Source: an uncultured Lachnospiraceae bacterium
GTDB lineage: Bacteria > Bacillota > Clostridia > Lachnospirales > Lachnospiraceae
Length of the DNA stretch: 64,000 nt
Reading direction: 5' to 3'
NCBI GenBank assembly: GCA_947172645.1
Contig: CAMWBY010000009.1
Span: forward strand, 62,001-126,000
Position numbers and translations under genes: made by a program. Shown piece after piece: positions 16,908 through 25,148 of the stretch (the stretch's first letter is position 1; each line of letters begins with the position of its first letter). Under the pieces are notes generated by a model. The model saw nothing but the letters and a program-made list of their open reading frames with translations. It was not told the DNA's origin and did not search any database.

Positions 16908-18035
16908 ATGCAATATCCTAAATTTTTGCAACAAAACGGAACGATAGCCTTCATTGCTCCTTCATTTGGGTGCGCGACGGAACCATATAAGAGTGGCTTC
17001 ATCCATGCCCAGGAGAAATTCCGCAAACAGGGATTTTCACTGGAGTTTGGCCCCAATTGCTATGCGGATATGGGAGTAGGAATCAGTAACACACCGGACC
17101 GATGTGGCAGGGAATTGACAGATTACTACTGTAATGTAACAAGTGATTGCATAATTTCCTGCGGCGGCGGAGAATTAATGTGCGAAATTTTGGATGATGT
17201 GGACTTCGACAGGATAAGGGAGGCGGAGCCGAAATGGTATATGGGGTTTTCGGATAATACAAATATGACATTCCTCCTTGCAACGTTATGCGACACGGCA
17301 GCTATCTACGGTCCCTGCGCGTCAAATTTTGGCATGGATGTATGGCATCCGTCCCTTGAAGACGCCATGATGCTGATACAGGGAAAGAAACTGATAATGC
17401 AAGGATACGGTATGTGGGAGAAGGAGTCGGTGAAGGATGAAGAGAATCCGTATGCCTCTTACAATCTAACGGAAAAAACTGTCATCAAGTATATTCTTCC
17501 GGATGGCAGGACGAATATAGCAAGCCTTTCAGGGAAGACAGACAGCGATAGCGACATAGTGGCGCAAGGAAATGCTGCTGTGCAGGCAGGGAAAGAAGGA
17601 GATGTAGCAATCGAGTTTTCCGGCAGGCTTTTAGGCGGATGTATGGACTGTCTGGTGAATCTGTTAGGTACAAAATATGATAGGGTGGCAGAATTTACGG
17701 AACGTTATAAGGAAGACGGGATTTTGTGGTTTTTGGAAGCGTGCGATTTGAATCTGATGTCAATCAGGCGTGCCATGTGGCAGATGGAACATGCAGGTTG
17801 GTTTCAGCATTGCAAAGGTTTCCTGATTGGGAGGCCATTAAACGGCATGGGTGTGGAAGAATTTGGCATTGACCACTATCAGGCGGCATATGAGATGCTT
17901 AAGAAATATAATGTGCCGGTTATGATGGATGTGGATATCGGACATTTGCCGCCCATGATACCTCTTATTTGTGGAAGCATGGCGAGCGTTGTCAGTGATG
18001 GAAACACTTATCAGGTAGAAATGTCATTAAAATAA
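16908..18035 (+). CDS. S66 family peptidase (LD-carboxypeptidase / MccF-like), 375 aa
   Basis: A serine peptidase of the LdcA/MccF fold. The nucleophile Ser115 lies in WYMGFSDNTN, with an upstream CIISCGGGELM segment (81-91); the Glu and His of the triad lie in ILWFLEACDLN and VDIGHLPPMIPL. Family members cut the LD-peptide of recycled murein or degrade microcin C-like peptide-nucleotides; the sequence resembles the MccF side at least as much as LdcA. It has no signal peptide and is expected in the cytosol. ATG 16908 has AACAGGAGGAA nine bases upstream. DUF4250 follows after 18 bases, so it probably begins a short operon. Confidence 0.88.
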   Translation: MQYPKFLQQNGTIAFIAPSFGCATEPYKSGFIHAQEKFRKQGFSLEFGPNCYADMGVGISNTPDRCGRELTDYYCNVTSDCIISCGGGELMCEILDDVDFDRIREAEPKWYMGFSDNTNMTFLLATLCDTAAIYGPCASNFGMDVWHPSLEDAMMLIQGKKLIMQGYGMWEKESVKDEENPYASYNLTEKTVIKYILPDGRTNIASLSGKTDSDSDIVAQGNAAVQAGKEGDVAIEFSGRLLGGCMDCLVNLLGTKYDRVAEFTERYKEDGILWFLEACDLNLMSIRRAMWQMEHAGWFQHCKGFLIGRPLNGMGVEEFGIDHYQAAYEMLKKYNVPVMMDVDIGHLPPMIPLICGSMASVVSDGNTYQVEMSLK

Positions 18036-18053
18036 GAAAGGATAGTGATTGTT

Positions 18054-18227
18054 ATGATACCGAAAGACCCTGTTATGTTATTGAGCTTTGTGAATTTAAA
18101 ACTTCGTGATTATTACGGAAGCCTGGAAGCGTTATGCGAGGATTTGGATATAGACGGAAAAGAACTTGTGGATAAACTGTCAAGTATTGACTATCATTAC
18201 GATAAGGAGAAAAATCAGTTTGTCTAA
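18054..18227 (+). CDS. DUF4250 family protein, 57 aa
   Basis: MIPKDPVMLLSFVNLKLRDY at the start and IDYHYDKEKNQFV at the end match the small DUF4250 family, common in Clostridia and of unknown function. ATG 18054 is chosen because AAAGGA lies 11 bases before it; a GTG at 18045 sits too close to that site. The 3' end overlaps the TTG start of the ASKHA gene by eight bases, so the two are probably translationally coupled. Confidence 0.9.
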   Translation: MIPKDPVMLLSFVNLKLRDYYGSLEALCEDLDIDGKELVDKLSSIDYHYDKEKNQFV

Positions 18228-19920
18228 TATTATTTATATCACTATTGTTATGGAAAACGGAAAACAGTGTGCAGAGACGGAGATAAAAAATAAGGAATCT
18301 GTTATTCTGACACATGATTCTTCTATGACAATTATGTCAACTTTATTAAAAAACGGTTTGATTGAGGGCAGTTTCTGCGGCGGCCGCGGAGATTGCGCAA
18401 GATGTAAGATACAATTTCTGTCAGGCGCGGTCATGCCGACAGCCTTGGAAAGAAGCGTGATGGAGCCGGAAGAGCTGCGCCAGGGATACAGACTGGCATG
18501 TCTTGCAAAGCCAAAAGACAACTGTGTCATTAAGTTGGCGCTTACAGATACGCCGCAAGTCGCAATCGTAACGGATATGATACCGATGGCGGTGAAAAAT
18601 GACTATATAAGTCAAAACACCCGGAAAACTATAAAACAAAAACCAAATGTTATAGAACCAGAGGATAACAGCCAACATATGACAGTGCCTAAGCATCTTC
18701 AAACGGATTCCGTTACGGGTGTTTTTTGTGAGGGGAGACAAAAGAAGTGCGGAGAGACGATGATTGCCGTTGACCTTGGGACGACAACCATTGCCATGCA
18801 GCTCGTAGGCTTGGACAGCGGGCTGATTATGGATACTTATTGTGAGATGAACCCACAGAGGCGTTATGGTGCGGATGTGCTGTCAAGGATAAAGGCAGCC
18901 TGTGAGGGCAGCCGGAGAATCTTGCAGAATTGTGTACAGGAAGTGTTGGAACGAGGCGTGTCAAGGTTTCAAAAGAGTTCGGCTGAAAGTGGAAGTGCGA
19001 TTGTCGGGATGTGTATTGCGGGCAATACGACAATGGGACATTTACTGATGGGACATGATGTGTCCACATTAGGGAGAAGCCCTTTTATTCCGGTGGAGAC
19101 AGGCTTACAGGAATACAGTCATAACGGGTGGAATTTTAAGGCTTGGGTCGCTCCCGGAATCAGCGCCTTCGTGGGTGGGGATGTTGTGGCAGGGTTATAT
19201 ACTTTGGACATGCTTACGCCTTTTTTCGACAAGGGAGGAAAAAACGACGAAAGCGCAATGATGGGAGATGAAGAGTCTTCTGCTGCAGAAGCACAGGATA
19301 ACCGGGCGGAACTTTTGATTGATTTGGGAACCAACGGCGAGATGGCTATGACGGACGGCAGAAGGATGATTGTCACGGCCACGGCGGCCGGCCCGGCATT
19401 TGAAGGTGGCGCAGGCGCGGAGGTTGTGGGAAGCGATATGGTCGCGTGTACGGCACAGCTTTTGCATGAAAGAGTTTTAGATGAGACAGGGCTGCTTGCG
19501 GAACCATACTTTACAGAGGGAGTCAGTGTTGGGAAGCCGGCTGTGCGTCTGTGCGGTCGGGATATCAGGGATTTGCAGATGGCGAAGGGGGCAGTTCGTG
19601 CCGGAATTGAGATATTGTGGCGGCAGATGGGCAGACCGGAGATTGGGCGGGGCTGTCTTGCGGGAGGATTTGGATATTATTTGGATGTGGAAGCGGCTTT
19701 TTGCATCGGGCTTTTGCCGGAATATTTGCGCGACAGAGTGCAGGCGGTCGGAAATACGGCCCTTGCGGGTGCGTTCCGGATGGGGCGGGACTTGTACAGA
19801 GGAATCATTGACAGACAGAAACTTGCATATTGCCTTTCTTCTATAGAAAGTATTAACCTTGCCGAACAGGATGGGTTTGAGAAGTTGTATATAGAAAATA
19901 TGGAATTGAGGCAGGGTTAA
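18220..19920 (+). CDS. Ferredoxin-ASKHA protein (DUF4445, RACo-like corrinoid activator), 566 aa
   Basis: The N-terminal domain is a plant-type 2Fe-2S ferredoxin: Cys53, Cys59, Cys62 (FCGGRGDCARC) and Cys94 (YRLAC). After a linker, the ATPase domain begins at IAVDLGTTTIAMQL (about 195-208), continues with GNTTMGHLLMG, LLIDLGTNGEMAM and AAGPAFEGGAGAE, and ends with a C-terminal DUF4445 region (GRGCLAGGFGYYLD). Such proteins reduce inactive Co(II) corrinoid proteins with ATP. The chosen start is TTG 18220 with AAGGAGA nine bases upstream; ATG 18250 is possible but would leave an unusually long untranslated overlap. No corrinoid protein or methyltransferase gene is in the window, so the target is unknown. 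Confidence 0.85.
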   Translation: MSNIIYITIVMENGKQCAETEIKNKESVILTHDSSMTIMSTLLKNGLIEGSFCGGRGDCARCKIQFLSGAVMPTALERSVMEPEELRQGYRLACLAKPKDNCVIKLALTDTPQVAIVTDMIPMAVKNDYISQNTRKTIKQKPNVIEPEDNSQHMTVPKHLQTDSVTGVFCEGRQKKCGETMIAVDLGTTTIAMQLVGLDSGLIMDTYCEMNPQRRYGADVLSRIKAACEGSRRILQNCVQEVLERGVSRFQKSSAESGSAIVGMCIAGNTTMGHLLMGHDVSTLGRSPFIPVETGLQEYSHNGWNFKAWVAPGISAFVGGDVVAGLYTLDMLTPFFDKGGKNDESAMMGDEESSAAEAQDNRAELLIDLGTNGEMAMTDGRRMIVTATAAGPAFEGGAGAEVVGSDMVACTAQLLHERVLDETGLLAEPYFTEGVSVGKPAVRLCGRDIRDLQMAKGAVRAGIEILWRQMGRPEIGRGCLAGGFGYYLDVEAAFCIGLLPEYLRDRVQAVGNTALAGAFRMGRDLYRGIIDRQKLAYCLSSIESINLAEQDGFEKLYIENMELRQG

Positions 19921-20000
19921 GGTTAGCTTAAGCTTTCTTCAGTCCTGGATTAAGAATAGGGTGTTATCCTGTTTTTAACAACAAAAAAGGAGAATATATC

Positions 20001-20903
20001 ATGTGGAATAGGAAAGAACTTAAGCAGAGGGCCAAAGACGCCCTGAAAAGAAATTACTGGAAAATAGTTTTGGTAACGACATTGTCAATGACCTTAGGAG
20101 GCGGGCTTAGTTATTCCATGAGCTCATCAGGAGGTAAAGCAAGCGGCATAGTAGCATCGGATACAATAACAACCGATGAGGTGAACAATGTAGACTATGG
20201 GGAAGAATACGAAGCGGGTTATGAAGACGAAACATACGGTGAAGAGGCGGAAACAGGGACAATTGTGGAAAATACCCCGGACGATGCAAACACAGTGACG
20301 GATGGGGGGGCCGATGAGATGTCGCAGGATATGGATACACGGACGAAGGTTGCATTCGGCGTTTCGATTGTTGTGTTTGCTCTCCTTTTTGCATTGATAA
20401 TCATTGCGGTTGTATTTACACTCATAGAACTTTTGTATAATCCTTTCTACGTTGGAGTACAGCGTTTTATGTTAAAGAGTGTGGACGACCGGTCGGAGGT
20501 CAAGGAGATTGTCTACGGCTTCGACCATTCTTATAAGAATATTGTAAAAACAATGTTCCAGAGGGATATAAAGGTTTTGCTGTGGTCGCTTCTGCTTTTT
20601 ATCCCGGGCATTTACAAGAATTATCAATACCGCATGGTGCCTTATATTCTGGCAGAGCAGCCGGATATGGACTGGAAGCAGGCGCTTCAGATGAGTAAGG
20701 ATATGATGGATGGTGAGAAATGGCGCGCTTTTGTGCTTGATATGTCTTTTATCCCGTGGCATGCATTATGTATGATAACATGCGGTATTGTATCGATAGT
20801 TTATGCGGCGCCTTATATTGAACTGACCAATGCATCGCTGTACCGCGCGATTGAGGACAAAAAGCGGGCGGAGGGAAAGGCAGGCATAGAGGATGGGATA
20901 TAA
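20001..20903 (+). CDS. DUF975 family membrane protein, 300 aa
   Basis: The N-terminus MWNRKELKQRAKDALKRNYW is the mark of DUF975 proteins, followed by a short hydrophobic segment (about 20-38). Residues about 45-110 are an acidic, low-complexity insert, then come two to three membrane segments (about 116-142, 190-210 and 250-275). Function unknown. ATG 20001 has AAAAAGGAG eight bases upstream. Its 3' end overlaps the response-regulator start by 11 bases, so it is co-transcribed with the two-component system and may be part of its output or sensing. Confidence 0.85.
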   Translation: MWNRKELKQRAKDALKRNYWKIVLVTTLSMTLGGGLSYSMSSSGGKASGIVASDTITTDEVNNVDYGEEYEAGYEDETYGEEAETGTIVENTPDDANTVTDGGADEMSQDMDTRTKVAFGVSIVVFALLFALIIIAVVFTLIELLYNPFYVGVQRFMLKSVDDRSEVKEIVYGFDHSYKNIVKTMFQRDIKVLLWSLLLFIPGIYKNYQYRMVPYILAEQPDMDWKQALQMSKDMMDGEKWRAFVLDMSFIPWHALCMITCGIVSIVYAAPYIELTNASLYRAIEDKKRAEGKAGIEDGI

Positions 20904-21582
20904 GATTCTGATAGCGGATGACGAGGCGGAGATTCGGAATGTGCTTCACCTGTACTTGGAGATAGACGGTTATGAGGTGGTGGAGGCGGAAAATGGCCTG
21001 GAAGCCTTGGAGAAGATGAAACGCGAGCAGCCTGACCTGGTGATTCTTGATATTATGATGCCGGGATTAGACGGATACCGGGTGTTACGTAATATTAGAG
21101 AGCAGAATAACATACCGGTTATTATGCTGTCGGCGAAGGACGCCGACGCAGATAAAATATTGGGGCTTGACCTGGGGGCGGACGATTATATTACGAAGCC
21201 CTTCGGGCCGCTTGAGGCGGTGGCGCGGGTGAATTCCAATATACGGAGGTTTTATTCGCTGGGGGCGCGGGGAGACAAGAAGACGTTAAAGGAACTGACG
21301 GTACAGGACCTGCGGCTCGATTTAGAGTCCTGCGCGCTGTACCGTGACGGGGAGGAGATTGAGCTGACTTCGGTGGAGTTCCGCATTATGAAACTTTTCA
21401 TGGAGGAGCCGGGGAAGGTGTTCACCAAGCAGCAGCTCTATGAACAGGGCTGGGGCGACGAATACCTGATATCCGATAATAACATTATGGTCTGTATATC
21501 CAAGCTGCGGGCGAAACTTGAGAAGGAGAACAGGGAATATATCAAGACCATACGCGGGCTTGGATACCGAATGGAGAAGTAG
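20893..21582 (+). CDS. OmpR/PhoB-type response regulator, 229 aa
   Basis: Receiver domain with the acidic pair DDE (9-11), phospho-acceptor Asp53 in LVILDIMMPGLDG and Lys in YITKPFG, then a winged-helix DNA-binding domain (about 130-229) ending in YIKTIRGLGYRME. ATG 20893 lies inside the DUF975 gene with GAGGAT just upstream. The kinase follows after 15 bases. The pair and the polysaccharide deacetylase downstream suggest a role in cell-envelope stress, but this is inference. Confidence 0.93.
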   Translation: MGYKILIADDEAEIRNVLHLYLEIDGYEVVEAENGLEALEKMKREQPDLVILDIMMPGLDGYRVLRNIREQNNIPVIMLSAKDADADKILGLDLGADDYITKPFGPLEAVARVNSNIRRFYSLGARGDKKTLKELTVQDLRLDLESCALYRDGEEIELTSVEFRIMKLFMEEPGKVFTKQQLYEQGWGDEYLISDNNIMVCISKLRAKLEKENREYIKTIRGLGYRMEK

Positions 21583-21597
21583 GAGGATATTCCGGGG

Positions 21598-22755
21598 ATG
21601 GGAAACGGCGACAGGGCGGAGGAAAAGAACTTTCTTAAAGGGTTTTTAATCCAAAAATTTATGCTTGTTATGATTTTCATATTTATCAGCGAGCAGTTAA
21701 TCGGCATATTTTATAACAACATTCTTATTCCCGGAATATCGCAGTTCCTTGCGAGGCAGCAGATATCGGTTACGGCGGACGGGAATCCGGCAATCTTGAT
21801 ATTGCATATGTTATTATATTTGGTTGCGTCGTTTTTGCCAAACGGAATGAGTGAGTATGTCCAAAGCTTGATTGGAGGAAGAATGGAGGGGTCCCTGCGG
21901 ATTGCAGTGGACTCCCCTTGGTTTGTAGGAAGATGGGGAATTTTCTTTAGGCTTATGATTATTGGAATGTTCCTTGTCTTAATTTTTGTGACTGTGATTC
22001 CATACTTGGTAGGGGCTTTCTGCTATTACCGTATAGTGACTAAGAAGGTCAATGAATTGATAGAGGCGGAGAAGGAGCAGCAGATTGCTTATGACAGGCA
22101 GAGAAATCTGCTTTTGTCCGATATCGCTCATGATATTAAGACGCCGATTACAACACTGTGCAGTTACAGTAAGGCTTTGTCGGACGGTGTGGTACAGGGG
22201 GAGAAGAAGCAGGAATATTTGGATGCAATTTATGCCAAATCGATGCGGATGAGCGAATTGATTACACTGCTTTTTGAGTATGTAAAACTGGACAGCAGCG
22301 GGTTTTGCCTTCATAAGGAGAGGGGAGATTTAGGAGAGTTGCTGCGGGAATGCACGGCCATGCTTTACACTGATTTTGAGGACAGGAAAATAGCGCTCAA
22401 GGTAGAAATCCCGGATGACCCTGCACCTTATGATATGGACAGGACCCAGATGGCCCGGGTTTTTACAAACTTATTGACCAATGCGGTCCGCTATGGCAGG
22501 GAAGGGGGAAACACGCTGGTAAGCCTGGATGAACATGTCATTACGGTGGCGGATGACGGCATGGAGATTGACAGGGAGTTTGCAGAGCATATCTTCGAGC
22601 CTTTTTCCAGGGCTGACAAGGCGCGCAGCACCAAGGGAGGCAGCGGCCTGGGGCTGAGCATAGCGTCTAAAATTGTGCAGATGCACGGAGGAGAACTGAA
22701 ACTGGACTGTGATTATGGCGAGGGATATACAAAGGCGTTCGAGATTGTATTGTAG
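21598..22755 (+). CDS. Sensor histidine kinase, two membrane segments, 385 aa
   Basis: Residues about 20-42 and 120-142 are membrane segments around a short extracytoplasmic loop (about 78 residues). The HisKA box carries His178 in LLSDIAHDIKTPIT, and the HATPase domain has FTNLLTNAVRYG, VADDGMEI and GGSGLGLSIA. ATG 21598 lies 11 bases after an AGGAGG that overlaps the stop of the response regulator. The partner is the regulator directly upstream. Confidence 0.92.
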   Translation: MGNGDRAEEKNFLKGFLIQKFMLVMIFIFISEQLIGIFYNNILIPGISQFLARQQISVTADGNPAILILHMLLYLVASFLPNGMSEYVQSLIGGRMEGSLRIAVDSPWFVGRWGIFFRLMIIGMFLVLIFVTVIPYLVGAFCYYRIVTKKVNELIEAEKEQQIAYDRQRNLLLSDIAHDIKTPITTLCSYSKALSDGVVQGEKKQEYLDAIYAKSMRMSELITLLFEYVKLDSSGFCLHKERGDLGELLRECTAMLYTDFEDRKIALKVEIPDDPAPYDMDRTQMARVFTNLLTNAVRYGREGGNTLVSLDEHVITVADDGMEIDREFAEHIFEPFSRADKARSTKGGSGLGLSIASKIVQMHGGELKLDCDYGEGYTKAFEIVL

Positions 22756-22855
22756 GAACTATTTCCTGCTTCTTACAACGCGGCAAAATGCATATATAGT
22801 ATAAAGAACAGGCGTAATTTCCAGTCATGCCTGAAAAGTAAGGACTAACGCAACT

Positions 22856-23596
22856 ATGTGGATATGGCATAAAGTAATGTCTGACGGCACAAAACAGAAG
22901 ACGAGGAGAGACAGACAAAGGACCAAATCGGTAGGTAAAATTTTAAGAACTTGCGTTATTTTATTGGCGGCAATATTCCTTTGCATGCCGGCGGCTTTAA
23001 GTGCCAGGAAAGACGCGGTGGAAGCAGGCAGCATGAAGGATGCGAAGAAGATTGCCCTTACCTTCGATGACGGGCCGCATCCGTATTATACGGAGCAATT
23101 ATTGGACGGGTTGAAAGAAAGAGGCGTGAAAGCGACTTTTTTTGTTATGGGCAAAAATGTAGAAGACTGTCCGGAGCTCATTGAGCGGATGAATGAAGAA
23201 GGGCATCTGATAGGCAACCATACCTACAGCCATATACAGCTCAACAAGGGCAACAGGGACGTATTTAAGGAGGAGCTGATTAAGACGAACGAGCTGATTG
23301 AGGAGCTGACGGGACAGGAAGTACAGTATGTGCGGCCTCCTTACGGCTCATGGGATAAGAAATTTGAGAAGGAGCTGAATATGTTCCCGGTTATGTGGAC
23401 GATTGACCCTCTTGACTGGTGCAGCGATAATGTCTCCTGTATCGTCCAGAAGGTCACGTCCAAGGCGAAAGAAAACTCCATCATTCTGATGCATGACGAG
23501 TATAAGAGCACGGTGACGGCGGCGTTGCAGATTGTGGATGCATTGCAGGAAGAAGGATATGAGTTCGTGACGGTGGATGAGCTTTTGTTCGATTAA
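22856..23596 (+). CDS. Polysaccharide deacetylase (NodB domain), 246 aa
   Basis: A membrane-anchored or secreted carbohydrate esterase of family CE4. The hydrophobic stretch ILRTCVILLAAIFLCMPAAL (about 29-48) is an uncleaved anchor or signal peptide. The NodB core has LTFDDGPHP, with the catalytic and metal Asp; the metal-binding GNHTYSHIQ; RPPYGSWD; the DPLDW motif; and the closing ILMHDEY. The substrate is probably peptidoglycan GlcNAc or MurNAc residues. The start could be ATG 22856 or ATG 22877, as both have weak sites. It lies 100 bases behind the two-component system and may be its target. Confidence 0.9.
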   Translation: MWIWHKVMSDGTKQKTRRDRQRTKSVGKILRTCVILLAAIFLCMPAALSARKDAVEAGSMKDAKKIALTFDDGPHPYYTEQLLDGLKERGVKATFFVMGKNVEDCPELIERMNEEGHLIGNHTYSHIQLNKGNRDVFKEELIKTNELIEELTGQEVQYVRPPYGSWDKKFEKELNMFPVMWTIDPLDWCSDNVSCIVQKVTSKAKENSIILMHDEYKSTVTAALQIVDALQEEGYEFVTVDELLFD

Positions 23597-23724
23597 AGGA
23601 GGCGGGCGGCAGTGTGCGGACGGCTAAGCCTGTTTCGGCTGAAATCAGAAAGGGCGGGAACTGGAAAAATATTATGTTTGCGCTTGTGTAAGTAAAATGA
23701 TACAATTATAAAGATTCATTTTCT

Positions 23725-23753
23725 ATTCCATAGGGAACCGTGCCCTATGGAAT
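23725..23753. terminator. Perfect 11-base hairpin upstream of rarA
   Basis: ATTCCATAGGG - AACCGTG - CCCTATGGAAT, followed by AAATTTG. The arms match perfectly. It lies between the deacetylase and rarA, so it may end upstream transcription, though the T tract is short. Confidence 0.5.
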
Positions 23754-23810
23754 AAATTTGTGCACGGATTCATACATGGATGGAAGCAGATACAGAGGAA
23801 GCATAGGGAT

Positions 23811-25148
23811 ATGGATTTATTTGAATATATGCGGAGTACCAATCAGGAGAAAGAGTCGCCGTTAGCGGCGAGGCTTCGTCCGACAACATTAGAAGAGGTG
23901 GTGGGACAGCAGCATATCATCGGTGAGGATAAGCTGCTTTACCGCGCCATCAAGGCGGATAAGCTGAGTTCTATCATATTTTACGGCCCGCCGGGCACGG
24001 GGAAGACGACGTTGGCCAAAGTGATTGCCAACACCACGAGCGCAGAGTTTACCCAGATTAACGCCACTGTGGCAGGTAAGAAGGACATGGAAGCAGTGGT
24101 GGCTAAGGCGAAAGACCTGCAGGGGATGTACGGGAAGAAGACGATTCTGTTTATCGACGAGATACACCGTTTCAATAAGGGACAGCAGGACTATCTTCTT
24201 CCGTTTGTGGAAGACGGTACGCTCATATTAATCGGCGCCACCACGGAGAATCCGTATTTTGAGGTAAACGGCGCATTGATATCCAGGTCTGTCATTTTTG
24301 AATTGCATCCGTTATCTACAGACGACATTAAAGCGTTGATTATGCGGGCGGTCTACGACCAGGACAAAGGGATGGGGGCCTATGATGCAGTGATTGACGC
24401 GGATGCCGTCGACTTTTTGGCAGAACTGTCGGGCGGTGACGCCAGGCATGCGCTGAATGCGGTGGAGCTTGGCGTGATGACGACAAACCGCAGCGAGGAT
24501 GGCAAAATCCATTTTACGCTTGCGGTGGCGCAGGAATGCATTCAAAAACGAGTGTTACGATATGATAAGTCGGGCGACAGCCATTATGATACGATATCTG
24601 CTTTTATCAAGAGTATGCGCGGTTCCGACCCGGATGCGGCGGTTTATTATCTGAGCCGTATGCTGTATGCGGGCGAGAGCGTGACATTCATTGCCAGGCG
24701 CATTATGATTTGCGCATCGGAAGATGTGGGGAACGCCGACCCGATGGCGCTTAATGTGGCGGTCAGCGCATCCCTTGCGGTGGAGAGGGTAGGAATGCCG
24801 GAGGCACAGTTGATTCTGTCCCAGGCGGCTTCTTATGTGGCATGCGCGCCCAAGAGTAACGCATGCTGTGAAGCGGTTTTCCAGGCTATGGAGACGGTGC
24901 GGGAGACGGGGAATCTTCCGATTCCGCCGCATCTACAGGACGCGCATTACAAGGGGGCGGCGAAATTGGGACGGGGAACCGGGTACAAGTACGCGCATGA
25001 CTTTCCAAACCATTATGTGGAGCAGCAGTATCTGCCCTATGAGCTGAATGGGAAAGAATTTTATAAGCCTACCGGGAACGGTTATGAGGCGAAGATTAAG
25101 GAACATATGAAACGGATTAAGAAAGAGGCTGTTCATGACGTCAAATAA
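23811..25148 (+). CDS. rarA: Replication-associated recombination protein RarA (MgsA), 445 aa
   Basis: A clamp-loader-like AAA+ ATPase that acts at stalled replication forks. The start MDLFEYMRSTNQEKESPLAA is typical of the family, then RLRPTTLEEVVGQQHI, Walker A GPPGTGKT (59-66), Walker B ILFIDEIHRF, sensor ATTENPYFEV and the C-terminal MgsA region (SDPDAAVYYLSRML, SEDVGNADP). ATG 23811 is chosen on this match; an upstream in-frame ATG at 23760 is not supported. The gene overlaps the DUF5722 gene by 14 bases, an unusual pairing. Confidence 0.95.
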   Translation: MDLFEYMRSTNQEKESPLAARLRPTTLEEVVGQQHIIGEDKLLYRAIKADKLSSIIFYGPPGTGKTTLAKVIANTTSAEFTQINATVAGKKDMEAVVAKAKDLQGMYGKKTILFIDEIHRFNKGQQDYLLPFVEDGTLILIGATTENPYFEVNGALISRSVIFELHPLSTDDIKALIMRAVYDQDKGMGAYDAVIDADAVDFLAELSGGDARHALNAVELGVMTTNRSEDGKIHFTLAVAQECIQKRVLRYDKSGDSHYDTISAFIKSMRGSDPDAAVYYLSRMLYAGESVTFIARRIMICASEDVGNADPMALNVAVSASLAVERVGMPEAQLILSQAASYVACAPKSNACCEAVFQAMETVRETGNLPIPPHLQDAHYKGAAKLGRGTGYKYAHDFPNHYVEQQYLPYELNGKEFYKPTGNGYEAKIKEHMKRIKKEAVHDVK

